This document shows, piece by piece, positions 25,782-33,868 of a DNA stretch of 42,949 bases (position 1 is the first letter of the stretch; each line of letters starts with the position of its first letter). Under the pieces are notes generated by a model. The model made no database searches. It was not told the DNA's origin and was given only the letters and a program-made list of their open reading frames with translations. This DNA is from Clostridiales bacterium (lineage in GTDB: Bacteria; Bacillota; Clostridia; Oscillospirales; CAG-272), in NCBI GenBank assembly GCA_003523225.1, contig DPGK01000028.1, positions 10,321 to 53,269 on the forward strand, written 5' to 3'. A program made the position numbers and the translations under genes.

Positions 25782-25920
25782 AAAAGCCTCCCTCCGAGAG
25801 GGAGGGGGACCGCGTTAGCGGTGGAAGGAGCCTACGTAACTTTGAGTTTGAATTAGCTTTATTGTAACGCACTCTCCCTCAGTCGCCTACGGCGCCAGCT
25901 CCCTCCCGGAGGGAGCCTAT
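25782..25920. repeat. Palindromic MITE-like repeat
   Basis: The left end, starting AAAAGCCTCCCTC, has two hairpins: CCTCCCTC-CGA-GAGGGAGG and ACCGC-GTTA-GCGGT. The right end is its imperfect inverted copy: GCTCCCTCCCGGAGGGAGC with GTCGCC-TAC-GGCG. Ends pair as terminal inverted repeats over about 45 bases. The centre is unrelated AT-rich sequence. It carries no gene. Elements of this look are frequent in clostridial genomes. Confidence 0.75.
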
Positions 25921-25942
25921 TGGAGCGTTCGTAAAACTTTAG

Positions 25943-25981
25943 GGGTATGGGCTTTGCCCAAAGCCTTTGTAATACAAAGGC
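25943..25981. repeat. Second small hairpin repeat
   Basis: GGGC-TTT-GCCC (25949-25959) followed by GCCTTTG-TAATA-CAAAGGC (25963-25981), right before the small gene. Confidence 0.5.
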
Positions 25982-26037
25982 GAAACTGGCGATAAACAAA
26001 AGGAGAAATAAGAATTTGACAAAAGGAGAAAAGAATA

Positions 26038-26403
26038 ATGAATAACGGTGTATCAAATTGGATTGATAAAGTTTTGGATCAAGAAATTCCCAATACTGTT
26101 GTAGCTTTCTGCTTTAATCTTTACGAGGAATCCGATAGTAGCTGGGCAATGGAATTGGTTGGAACAGAACGCTTTGACCCCGAAGACGAGGACTGGGCAT
26201 GCGACGAATTGACCGATTTTGGATCACGAGAGTGTTTGTATAATTGGGGAATGGAGTGTGAATGGGACGAGGCTTTAGAATATATGGTTAAGGAATTGAA
26301 CCAATATTTAGAACATGGCAAATATGCAGATTTGCTGAAATCAAAAGATGGTATTGGCGTTGGATTTGTAGATGGAAATATCGAAATTTTACACACTAAA
26401 TAA
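26038..26403 (+). CDS. Small acidic protein, immunity-like, AT-rich
   Basis: 121 residues, very acidic (Asp/Glu) with about seven tryptophans and cysteines spaced in WACDELTDFGSRECLYNWGM. The C-terminus KDGIGVGFVDGNIEIL resembles small immunity-type proteins of polymorphic toxin systems that I have seen in clostridia, but I cannot name the family. The gene is clearly more AT-rich than its neighbours. Two near-identical segments, ACAAAAGGAGAA, stand in tandem upstream; the second is its ribosome binding site. It is flanked by palindromic repeats and ends in a strong terminator, so it looks like an acquired cassette. No toxin gene is adjacent. Confidence 0.6.
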   Translation: MNNGVSNWIDKVLDQEIPNTVVAFCFNLYEESDSSWAMELVGTERFDPEDEDWACDELTDFGSRECLYNWGMECEWDEALEYMVKELNQYLEHGKYADLLKSKDGIGVGFVDGNIEILHTK

Positions 26404-26407
26404 AAAA

Positions 26408-26446
26408 CGAACCCCGATAGATTTTCAAAAAATCTATCGGGGTTAA
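26408..26446 (+). terminator. Terminator of the small AT-rich gene
   Basis: AACCCCGATAGATTTT pairs with AAATCTATCGGGGTT, a stem of about 15 bp. Confidence 0.85.
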
Positions 26447-26477
26447 TTATTTGTTTACTGCGAACCATTTTTTACCC

Positions 26478-26527
26478 GTAGGAGAGACCTGCGGTCTCCC
26501 GCGGGCGAACACAGTTCGCCCCTGCCG
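26478..26527. repeat. Third palindromic repeat
   Basis: GAGACC-TGC-GGTCTC (26484-26498) and GGGCGAAC-ACA-GTTCGCCC (26503-26521) in tandem. This double-hairpin type is a common dispersed repeat in clostridia. It ends about 15 bases before the truncated antiporter frame. Confidence 0.7.
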
Positions 26528-26540
26528 TGGTGTTAGGTCA

Positions 26541-27131
26541 ATGTTTTGTGATTTCTCCGCTAAGAACATCACGCTTTTTGTGCTGATGCTTGCGTTTCTT
26601 TGCGTGTCCGCGGCATGCGGTCTTATGATCGACCTGTATCTTTTCCATTCGTTCAGTCTCAATTATCTTCTCATAGGAATGGCATTCAGTGCCACGGTTG
26701 CAAATCTTGTTCCCGAAAAGGAACTTGCGGATGTGCTGAAGCTGTACAATCCTTTGCTGAGCCTGTCCCTTATCGCGGTCATAGTGAATCTTGGAATGCC
26801 GCTTGATTACCGTCTTATTGCGGGCGCGGGGCTGTTTACGGCAGTTTATATTCTCTCACGGGCAGCCGGAAAGATCGGCGGTGCGTACCTCGGCGGCAGG
26901 ATAACGGGGGCAGAGCCGACGGTCACAAAATACCTTGGCTTTACACTGCTGCCTCATTCCGGGGTGTCGTTGGTATTCACCGGAATTGCCGTTTCAACAC
27001 TGACGGCGTTTGACCCGTCCCTTGCCGATATCGTGTCCGGCACGATCGTTGTGGCGGCAATAATAAATGAGATCATCGCCGTTATCATTGCAAAATTTGC
27101 TTTCAAGTGGGCGGGGGAGATAAAGGAATAA
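26541..27131 (+). pseudogene. 5'-truncated cation/proton antiporter
   Basis: About 196 residues equal to the C-terminal half of a monovalent cation:proton antiporter of the CPA type: NITLFVLMLAFLCVSAACGL, then SLNYLLIGMAFSATVANLV, LYNPLLSLSLIAVIVNLGMPL, then TKYLGFTLLPHSGVSLVFTG and IVSGTIVVAAIINEIIAVII. Whole proteins have about 400 residues with a first half of six helices that is absent here; instead the frame runs up into the palindromic repeat. The remaining helices are intact. The first usable ATG, at 26541, has no good ribosome binding site. Most probably the gene was cut when the repeat island moved in. Confidence 0.75.
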
Positions 27132-27141
27132 ATAAAATCTA

Positions 27142-27190
27142 AAAAACCGTCCCGGAACACACATTGGCGTGTCCCGGGGCGGTTTCAGGT
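27142..27190 (+). terminator. Terminator after the truncated antiporter
   Basis: AAACCGTCCCGG pairs with CCCGGGGCGGTTT with one irregularity. Long imperfect stem between convergent genes. Confidence 0.65.
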
Positions 27191-27247
27191 TTTTGTTGGC
27201 TGCCGTCTTTGATATCAGGCGGAGTTTTTTTATTAAGTTTTTTCCGT

Positions 27248-28867
27248 TCAACTTAGGGTTTCAAACTTTCTACCGCCCTTTTTAAGTACCCAACGGCAGA
27301 TAAGCCACGCGGCAAGGGCAAAGGGAAGAGTCCATATTAGATTTATTGCATAGGACGGTACTCCTGCAATGCCGAGAATGATGGACGGAATGAAGTACAG
27401 GGTTGAGATACCCATGCCCGAAAGCACCGTGATCGTCACACTTGTACCCTGCTTTATCGGATAATTTTCATTTACCCAGTCAAAGCTGTGATACTTCAGA
27501 TTCAGAGCAATGCCGAAAAAGGCATAGAAGAAGGTTGCGGCGACGTTCAGAACCAGCATTCCCGCCGTATTGGCGACGCCGAGCTTCAGAGCGATACCTG
27601 CGCACACGGAGAAAATTATCACTCCTGGGAGGTTGATTATCACATGAGTCAGCGCTTTTGCTTTAAGCACGTCGCTGCCCTTTACGGGCATTGACTGGAG
27701 TATCCAGATGCTTTTTCCCTCAAGCGATATCGACGGAGCGGAAACTGCGTTCATTGACGTGCAGAAAAGCGGGATGACGGGCATCACGGTAGCTACTATC
27801 GAAAGGAAAACACCGGTGTCCACGGCCTCTCCCTCTACAGCGAAAGCCGAGAAGAGCGAGCCGCCCTTGATAAGCAATGCAACAGCGGCTATGATAAGCA
27901 GAATATTTCCGATTCCGCAGTTGAGCACATAGGCAGAGCAGGAGAAGAACCTGCGCAGCTCCTTGCCAATGAGCGCCGACAGCTGCGATTTCTGCTTAAC
28001 GGTACGCTCGCGGTAGCGGGCGCGGGAGGCGGCGGCGCGCATTGTGGCTATACGGATAAACGATTTGGATATCACAAGCGCGGCGGCGGCAAACGGCACT
28101 ATGCACCACGCAAGGAAGAGGAGATACTGAATGACATTTCCGTCGGCAAGTCCCGCTCCGAAGGCGTAAAGGGGAGAGAGGGGGAAGCGGAGCGCGTCGG
28201 CAATGCCGGAAAGGTTTTCAAACAGCTGCTCGATATATTTGTTGCTGTTGGAGATAAGAATGAAATATCCGACAAAGAACACAAGGGAAAGCACGGTGGT
28301 AACGAGATTCTTTTTGCCGGATTTTGCGGTTATCAGCGCAAGCAGCCAGGCAAAAACGCTTGAAAGCGCAAGCACGAGCAGAGGCAGCAGCAGCGTACCG
28401 AGCACCATAAGCAGTGCGGGTACGATACCGATAAGTCCGCTGAGCACTCCCACTACCGTTGCGGGGAGCATGACTATAAGCACATACACAAGCGCCACGA
28501 TGTAAAGATATACCGCGCGGCTGGCAAGGATGTACATGGGCGGAATGGGCATTGAGAGCAACAGCTCGTTGTCCTTTGCCTCAAAAAGCTGCACCTTGGT
28601 CATAAATATGCTGCCAATAAAGGAGAGGGCGAACGAGAACAGCAGGGCAAGGGCAAAGTATATCCATTCACTGTCGCTGCCCCTGACCGCCATTGACACC
28701 GCAAAAAAGAGCGAAAGGAACATTCCGATGAACACAACGCCGATATAAGCGTAAAGCACGCACATCAGCACTATCATTCCCTTGCCGCGGCGCTTGCCGT
28801 CCTTGCCGCGCGGCGTCATGCTTGAAAGCAGGGCGGCGAATCTGGTCTTCAGTAATGCGCGGAACAT
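27248..28867 (-). CDS. ABC-2 type exporter permease
   Basis: 539 residues, with about 12 hydrophobic segments spread over the whole chain, such as VLMCVLYAYIGVVFIGMFLS, FALSFIGSIFMTKV and LPLLVLALSSVFAWLLALI. The loop QLFEAKDNELLLSMPIPP near residue 95 and the repeat-like SLEGKSIWILQSMPVKGSDVLKAK in the second half mark the family's duplicated halves (large bacitracin/antibiotic-exporter-like permeases). It begins right at the stop of the ATPase gene, so the two are co-translated. The substrate is unknown. The last residues, WVLKKGGRKFETLS, are cytoplasmic. Confidence 0.85.
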   Translation of the reverse strand: MFRALLKTRFAALLSSMTPRGKDGKRRGKGMIVLMCVLYAYIGVVFIGMFLSLFFAVSMAVRGSDSEWIYFALALLFSFALSFIGSIFMTKVQLFEAKDNELLLSMPIPPMYILASRAVYLYIVALVYVLIVMLPATVVGVLSGLIGIVPALLMVLGTLLLPLLVLALSSVFAWLLALITAKSGKKNLVTTVLSLVFFVGYFILISNSNKYIEQLFENLSGIADALRFPLSPLYAFGAGLADGNVIQYLLFLAWCIVPFAAAALVISKSFIRIATMRAAASRARYRERTVKQKSQLSALIGKELRRFFSCSAYVLNCGIGNILLIIAAVALLIKGGSLFSAFAVEGEAVDTGVFLSIVATVMPVIPLFCTSMNAVSAPSISLEGKSIWILQSMPVKGSDVLKAKALTHVIINLPGVIIFSVCAGIALKLGVANTAGMLVLNVAATFFYAFFGIALNLKYHSFDWVNENYPIKQGTSVTITVLSGMGISTLYFIPSIILGIAGVPSYAINLIWTLPFALAAWLICRWVLKKGGRKFETLS

Positions 28868-29578
28868 TTATTTATCCTCCGCAAGCTCAAGAAATACGTC
28901 CTCAAGCGAGGCGTCGCCGCGCACCTCATCGGTAGTGCCGCTGACGACAAGCCGCCCGTTTTTGATGATGGCTATCCTGTCGCACAGCTTTTCGGCTACC
29001 TCAAGCACGTGTGTTGAGAAGAAGATGGCTCCGCCGCCGTCGCAGACCTCGCGCATTATCTGCTTCAGCGTGTGCGCCGCCTTGGGGTCAAGACCCACAA
29101 ACGGCTCGTCAAGCAACCACAGCTTCGGTGAGTGTATCAGCGCCGATATCACCGCCAGCTTCTGCTTCATTCCGTGCGAATACTCGCTTATGGGTCGGGC
29201 GAGCTCTGGGGTCAGTTCAAACATATCGCAGTAGCGACGCATCCTTTCCTTACGGACGTCGGAGGGGATACCGTATATGTCGGCGATGAAATTAAGGTAT
29301 TTGACCCCGGTGTAGAAGTCGTAAAGATCGGGGTTGTCGGGAATGTAGGCGATCTCACGCTTGCATTTCAGCGGGTCGGCTTTTATTGACGTGCCGTCAA
29401 CGTATATTTCGCCGCTGTCAAAGTCGAGAATGCCGCAAACAGCCTTGATGGTCGTGGTCTTTCCGGCTCCGTTGTGTCCGATAAAGCCGTATATTTCACC
29501 GGGGGCGATGGTAAGCGACAGTGAATCCACCGCTTTCTTTTCGCCGTACTTTTTGGTCAGGTTTTCAATTCTCAGCAT
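28868..29578 (-). CDS. ABC transporter ATP-binding protein
   Basis: 236 residues, one nucleotide-binding domain: Walker A GHNGAGKT (34-41), signature YSHGMKQKL near residue 133, Walker B LWLLDEPFVGLD and the H-loop FSTHVLE. GAGGAGG lies just upstream of the ATG. It powers the adjacent ABC-2 permease. The C-terminal DASLEDVFLELAEDK is the usual end of exporter ATPases of this group. It follows the ribbon-helix-helix gene by 37 bases. Confidence 0.93.
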   Translation of the reverse strand: MLRIENLTKKYGEKKAVDSLSLTIAPGEIYGFIGHNGAGKTTTIKAVCGILDFDSGEIYVDGTSIKADPLKCKREIAYIPDNPDLYDFYTGVKYLNFIADIYGIPSDVRKERMRRYCDMFELTPELARPISEYSHGMKQKLAVISALIHSPKLWLLDEPFVGLDPKAAHTLKQIMREVCDGGGAIFFSTHVLEVAEKLCDRIAIIKNGRLVVSGTTDEVRGDASLEDVFLELAEDK

Positions 29579-29615
29579 AATGTCCTCCTCATATTGGTTA
29601 CTGCTGTTGATAAAA

Positions 29616-29819
29616 TTATTTTATGTCTATATCGAGAGGTTTATCAAGCTCCTTTGAGACATATGCGCCGTTTTTCTTCCGCTGTCGGACGCATTCGGTC
29701 AGGAGATATTCTATCTGTCCGTTGACCGAGCGGAAGTCGTCCTCCGCCCACGCGGCAATGGCGTCGTACAGCTTGGGGGAGAGCCTCAGCGGTATTTGTT
29801 TTTTTGCGTTTTCATTCAT
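29616..29819 (-). CDS. Ribbon-helix-helix (Arc-type) small protein
   Basis: 67 residues. [20 protein letters not shown], then [20 protein letters not shown], is a clear ribbon-helix-helix DNA-binding core. It starts 30 bases after the SPFH gene stop and is followed by the ABC exporter. A paired SPFH plus RHH gene is a recurrent arrangement in Firmicutes and suggests local autoregulation; no toxin partner is seen. The basic segment RQRKKNG follows the core. Confidence 0.82.
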   Translation of the reverse strand: MNENAKKQIPLRLSPKLYDAIAAWAEDDFRSVNGQIEYLLTECVRQRKKNGAYVSKELDKPLDIDIK

Positions 29820-29849
29820 GGCAGTTTCCCATGATTCCGGAGTGCCGCA

Positions 29850-30863
29850 TCAATACAGGCTTCCCGAATTGACCACGGGCTGTGCATCGCGGTTGCCGCA
29901 AAGCACTACCAGAAGATTTGATACCATTGCCGCCTTGCGCTCCTCGTCGAGCTGTACCGTACCCTTTTCATTAAGGCGTTCAAGCGCCATTTCAACCATC
30001 CCGACAGCTCCGTCAACTATCATGCGGCGCGCGTCGATGATCGCCGACGCCTGCTGACGCTGAAGCATCACGGCGGCGATCTCGGTGGCGTAGGCAAGGT
30101 AGGTTATGCGGGTCTCAACGATCTCGATTCCCGCTTCGTCCACGCGCTGCTGTATCTCGTCGCGTATGCGAGCCGCAACAACGTCGCCCGAGCCGCGCAG
30201 ACTGCCGTCGTCGGCGATGCCGTCGCCTGTTGTGTCAACTCCGGGAGCCATGTCGTAAGGGTAATTTCTTACCACGTTGCGCAGTGCGCTGTCGCACTGA
30301 AGCGAAAGATATTCTTTGTAGTTATCGACGTTGAAAACTGCCTTTGCGGTGTCGATTATGCGCCATGTTACGGCTATTCCGATCTCTACGGGATTGCCGA
30401 GACAGTCGTTTATCTTCTGACGGTTATTGTTGAGCGTCATGATCTTAAGCGAGATCTTTTTGTTTGCAGCTTCAGCGGACGATGCGTTTTGCGTGCCCTG
30501 GACTGCCGCCGGGATTGCCTGGCTGACGTCTCCGCTTTGGTTGAGCTTGGTCTTTGCCGCCGGATTCACCGCCGTGCAGAAGGGATTCACGAAAAAGAAT
30601 CCGTCGCCGCGCAGTGTGCCGATGTATTTGCCGAACAGGGTAAGCACCAGCGCCTCCTGCGGACGCAGCACCTTGAGTCCTGCGTAGGGGATCATTCCGA
30701 CGCAGAGCCATATTATTGATACAATGAAGAGAACGGGGCTTTTGCCGTCCTCCATCATTATTCCGCCGAAGATAGTGCCTGCTACCGCCGCTGCATAAAG
30801 CAGCGAGGTGATGATAAGTACAGCCATACCGTTTTTCTTTGAAGTGTAGATTTTTTCTTCCAT
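29850..30863 (-). CDS. SPFH/band 7 domain membrane protein
   Basis: 337 residues from the ATG at 30863, with GGAGG upstream. Two N-terminal membrane segments (about residues 12-34 and 44-65), then the SPFH core with [42 protein letters not shown], and the C-terminal helices [21 protein letters not shown] short EF-hand-like loop [11 protein letters not shown] occurs near residue 215; it may be structural only. SPFH proteins scaffold membrane microdomains. The gene is followed by an RHH gene and an ABC exporter on the same strand, forming one likely unit. Confidence 0.9.
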   Translation of the reverse strand: MEEKIYTSKKNGMAVLIITSLLYAAAVAGTIFGGIMMEDGKSPVLFIVSIIWLCVGMIPYAGLKVLRPQEALVLTLFGKYIGTLRGDGFFFVNPFCTAVNPAAKTKLNQSGDVSQAIPAAVQGTQNASSAEAANKKISLKIMTLNNNRQKINDCLGNPVEIGIAVTWRIIDTAKAVFNVDNYKEYLSLQCDSALRNVVRNYPYDMAPGVDTTGDGIADDGSLRGSGDVVAARIRDEIQQRVDEAGIEIVETRITYLAYATEIAAVMLQRQQASAIIDARRMIVDGAVGMVEMALERLNEKGTVQLDEERKAAMVSNLLVVLCGNRDAQPVVNSGSLY

Positions 30864-30891
30864 GATCGATTCCTCCGAATGTGGCATCATA

Positions 30892-30920
30892 ATGATATCA
30901 TAAAAATATCCGTTTGTCAA
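30892..30920 (-). promoter_or_regulatory. Promoter of the SPFH-RHH-ABC unit
   Basis: On the minus strand TTGACA (30920-30915) and TATCAT (30897-30892), 17-bp spacer, about 30 bases before the start codon. Confidence 0.75.
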
Positions 30921-30962
30921 TAGCTGTGATTCATCTTTTTGTAAATCATTGCGTTGTTTCTA

Positions 30963-30991
30963 TTGCTAATTTCCCGGTGTTATGCTATAAT
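30963..30991 (+). promoter_or_regulatory. Promoter of the tldD gene
   Basis: TTGCTA (30963-30968) and TATAAT (30986-30991), 17-bp spacer. Divergent from the SPFH promoter. Confidence 0.7.
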
Positions 30992-31056
30992 AAAATCAAC
31001 CAAATAAAGACAAGCCGCCGGAAGCTTTTTCCGTGCGAAGTGCAAGGAGGATTTTA

Positions 31057-32442
31057 ATGCTTGATACCTTTGTTTTTGATAAAAAGGATCTGTTCCTGCC
31101 CGGAGCCGATACGACTGTAAGGGTGCAGCGCAGCCGCAGCCGCAGAGTGATGCTTCTGGGCGGAAATCTGGTCGGTAATACACGTTCCGAGTCATCCGGT
31201 GTTTCGGCGCGCGTGCGCCGTGGAGGAATATACGGATTTTCGTCGGTTGCCGGCTGCACGCCTGAGGGCGTGGAGGCTGTTATCCGCGCCGCCGGTGAGA
31301 ACGCGGCGTTTATGGATGAAAGACTCCGCCGCGGAAAGCCGGCGCTTGTGGGTACTCCCGCCGGAAGGATCACAGAATATGCCGACGCTCCCGACCCGGA
31401 GCAGAAATACTACATTGATTTTATCCGTCAGCTTGACGCATACATTGCCGGAAAGTTCCCGGACCTTGCCAGCCGCCGGATAGTAGCCATCAACGAGTGC
31501 ATTGAAAAGGTCATTGCGACCTCCGACTGTGCCGACGGTCACGTCGGGATGAACCGCAGCTACATTTATGTCCAGATGGGCGCTACGACTCCTGCCGGAG
31601 TTACCGTTGAGCTTATGGGCATATACGGCGGATGGGGTGCGTTTGATTATCAGTTCCATACGCCCGAGGAAATTTATCCGGAGCTTGACAAGCTGCACGA
31701 GAAGGTTATGAAGAAGCGCGAGGGCGTGTATGCCGAGGCGGGCGTCAAGACCTGCATACTTGCCGGCGAGCTTTCCGGAATGCTGGCGCATGAGGCGGTG
31801 GGTCACACCGTTGAAGCCGACATGGTCATGGGAGGCTCTGTTGCCGCGCACATGATGGGCAAGCAGGTGGCAAGCGAGCTGGTCTCGATGGTAGACTTTG
31901 CCCATACCGCGTTGGGCAAGCCAGCGCCGCTGCCGGTTTGGATCGACGACGAGGGAGTGGCAGCCAAGGATGCGGTGCTTATCCGCGACGGTATCCTTGT
32001 AGGCTATATGCACAACCGCGAAAGCGCCGAAAGATTCGGAGCCGAGCCCTGCGGCAACGCGAGAGCCTTTGCCTTCTCGGACGAGCCCCTTATCCGCATG
32101 AGAAATACCGCGGTGCTTCCGGGCAAATCAAAGCTCGAAGACATAATAGCCTCGGTTGACGACGGATATCTGCTTTGCAACACAAACAACGGTCAGGCGG
32201 ACACGACAGGTGAGTTCATGTTCGGTGTAACGATGGGCTACGAGATAAAAAAAGGAAAGCTCGGCAGAGCCATTCTTGATACCACGATCTCAGGCGTTGC
32301 CTTTGAAATGCTCAAGACCGTCGATATGGTTTCGGACACTGTTGAATGGTGCTCCTCCGGATACTGCGGCAAGAAACAGCCGATGCCGGTGGGACTTGGC
32401 GGTCCCGCGCTGCGCTGCCGCGTAAACGTCGGCGGTCGCTGA
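31057..32442 (+). CDS. tldD: Metalloprotease TldD
   Basis: 461 residues; the start at 31057 follows AAGGAGG (31043-31049). The HExxxH zinc motif is HEAVGH at 245-250, followed by TVEAD. TldD pairs with TldE and in E. coli degrades unfolded peptides and processes microcin B17 and CcdA; in clostridia the role is not well tested. The next gene is its partner tldE, 39 bases downstream. The length fits the family. Confidence 0.92.
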   Translation: MLDTFVFDKKDLFLPGADTTVRVQRSRSRRVMLLGGNLVGNTRSESSGVSARVRRGGIYGFSSVAGCTPEGVEAVIRAAGENAAFMDERLRRGKPALVGTPAGRITEYADAPDPEQKYYIDFIRQLDAYIAGKFPDLASRRIVAINECIEKVIATSDCADGHVGMNRSYIYVQMGATTPAGVTVELMGIYGGWGAFDYQFHTPEEIYPELDKLHEKVMKKREGVYAEAGVKTCILAGELSGMLAHEAVGHTVEADMVMGGSVAAHMMGKQVASELVSMVDFAHTALGKPAPLPVWIDDEGVAAKDAVLIRDGILVGYMHNRESAERFGAEPCGNARAFAFSDEPLIRMRNTAVLPGKSKLEDIIASVDDGYLLCNTNNGQADTTGEFMFGVTMGYEIKKGKLGRAILDTTISGVAFEMLKTVDMVSDTVEWCSSGYCGKKQPMPVGLGGPALRCRVNVGGR

Positions 32443-32481
32443 TGCGCCGCGTCTGATTACAAATAAGGAGAATGCTGAATA

Positions 32482-33789
32482 ATGAATGAATTATATGATC
32501 TTGACGCAATTGCCGAGCGCGCAGTCGCCGCGCTGAAGGCAGCCGGAGCCGACAAAGCGTCCTGCTCTGTAAATTACGGAGAGGTACGCGAGTTCAACTA
32601 CGAGGGTGGGGATTTCTCTCTTTTCCGCACGCTTTTCAACACCACACTGTCGCTTATGTCGATAAAGGGCGGCAAAAAGGGCAGCGCCCGCATCAACAGC
32701 TTTGATGATGACGCTATTGCCGCGGCAATAGCGGACTGCCTTGCCACCGGTGAGGCTTCCGAGCCTGACGACGCATGGGACATTGCCCCCGTTATCTCCA
32801 ACGGCTCCTTTACCGAGGGTGAGCTTGAGCCTGACACCGAGCGGCTTTTCGACCGCACACGCGAGCTGGTTGAGGACATAGGCAGAATGTTCCCGAAGAT
32901 CGTTATAGAACAGCTTGTCACTTGTCACTCGGCGTTTCATAACGTCTATCGCAACTCAAACGGCGTTTGCTTTGACACAAGCGGCGGATATTACATCTGC
33001 TCGCCGATGTACTCGGCGCACGAGGGAGAAAGATCCTCCTCCTTCTTCTATTCAGAGTGCATCTCGCACGATCTTTCAAAGCCCTTCATCGAGACCGGCT
33101 CAATGAAGCAGGATCTTGCAGATACTGAAAAACAGATCGTCACCCGCGCGGTGGACGGCAAATTTGTCGGTACTGTGATCCTCACTCCCGGGTGTCTTGG
33201 CGAGCTGCTCGGCTCGGCTCTAGGCAACTTTGCCGGGGATACTCATATTCTCGACGGCACAAGCATCTGGCTTGATAAGCTCGGCAAGCAGGTCGCAAGC
33301 GAGGCTCTGACAGTAAAAATGGCAGTCAGCGACCCGCGACTTGCGGTTTCCGATCACTATACCGGCGAGGGCTTCCCGGCTGAGAATTACAACATTATCG
33401 AAAACGGCGTGCTGCGCGAGTTCGACATTTCCTACTATGTCGCAAACAAGACCGGCAAGCGCCGTGCGCCCAACGACGGCGGAAAGTTCGTGATAGAGGG
33501 CGGCAGCAAGCCGCTGGCGGATATGATCGCATCAGTCGACCGCGGTCTGCTTGTAGCCCGTTTTTCGGGCGGCGAGCCGTCATCGAACGGTGATTTTTCC
33601 GGTGTGGCAAAGAACAGCTTCATCATTGAAAACGGAAAGATAACCGATGCGGCTGCCGAGACTATGATATCAGGCAACCTTGCCGATATGCTGATGAATA
33701 TCGTGGATATTTCCGCCGAGACCGTTTGTGACGGTTCAAGCCTGATGCCGTATATCTCCTTTGGCGGTATTACGGTTTCCGGCAAATAA
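32482..33789 (+). CDS. tldE: TldE/PmbA-family partner protein
   Basis: 435 residues with start at 32482 behind TAAGGAG. It belongs to the same fold as TldD but lacks the HExxxH motif, as is normal for the TldE subunit of the heterodimer. Typical blocks: FNYEGGDFSLFRTLFN, then GTVILTPGCLGELLGSALG, and SDHYTGEGFPAENYNIIENG. Together with tldD it forms one operon. Its stop is followed by a hairpin. Confidence 0.9.
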   Translation: MNELYDLDAIAERAVAALKAAGADKASCSVNYGEVREFNYEGGDFSLFRTLFNTTLSLMSIKGGKKGSARINSFDDDAIAAAIADCLATGEASEPDDAWDIAPVISNGSFTEGELEPDTERLFDRTRELVEDIGRMFPKIVIEQLVTCHSAFHNVYRNSNGVCFDTSGGYYICSPMYSAHEGERSSSFFYSECISHDLSKPFIETGSMKQDLADTEKQIVTRAVDGKFVGTVILTPGCLGELLGSALGNFAGDTHILDGTSIWLDKLGKQVASEALTVKMAVSDPRLAVSDHYTGEGFPAENYNIIENGVLREFDISYYVANKTGKRRAPNDGGKFVIEGGSKPLADMIASVDRGLLVARFSGGEPSSNGDFSGVAKNSFIIENGKITDAAAETMISGNLADMLMNIVDISAETVCDGSSLMPYISFGGITVSGK

Positions 33790-33802
33790 AAAAATAATAT
33801 TT

Positions 33803-33840
33803 TACGGGGACTGCCGCATATGCCTCAGCCCCCGTATTTA
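33803..33840 (+). terminator. Terminator after tldE
   Basis: TACGGGG (33803-33809) pairs with CCCCGTA (33830-33836), followed by TTTA. Confidence 0.55.
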
Positions 33841-33868
33841 TGACATTGTGACAGGGGGACAGGTGAAT

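Noticed and set aside
25782..25920. CRISPR array or transposase-bearing IS in the repeat island
   Set aside because: There are no regularly spaced direct repeats and no transposase frame; the structures are inverted repeats of MITE-like type.
30215..30240. True EF-hand calcium site in the SPFH protein
   Set aside because: The loop is short, occurs in a known variable turn of this SPFH subgroup and lacks flanking E and F helices; kept only as a remark.
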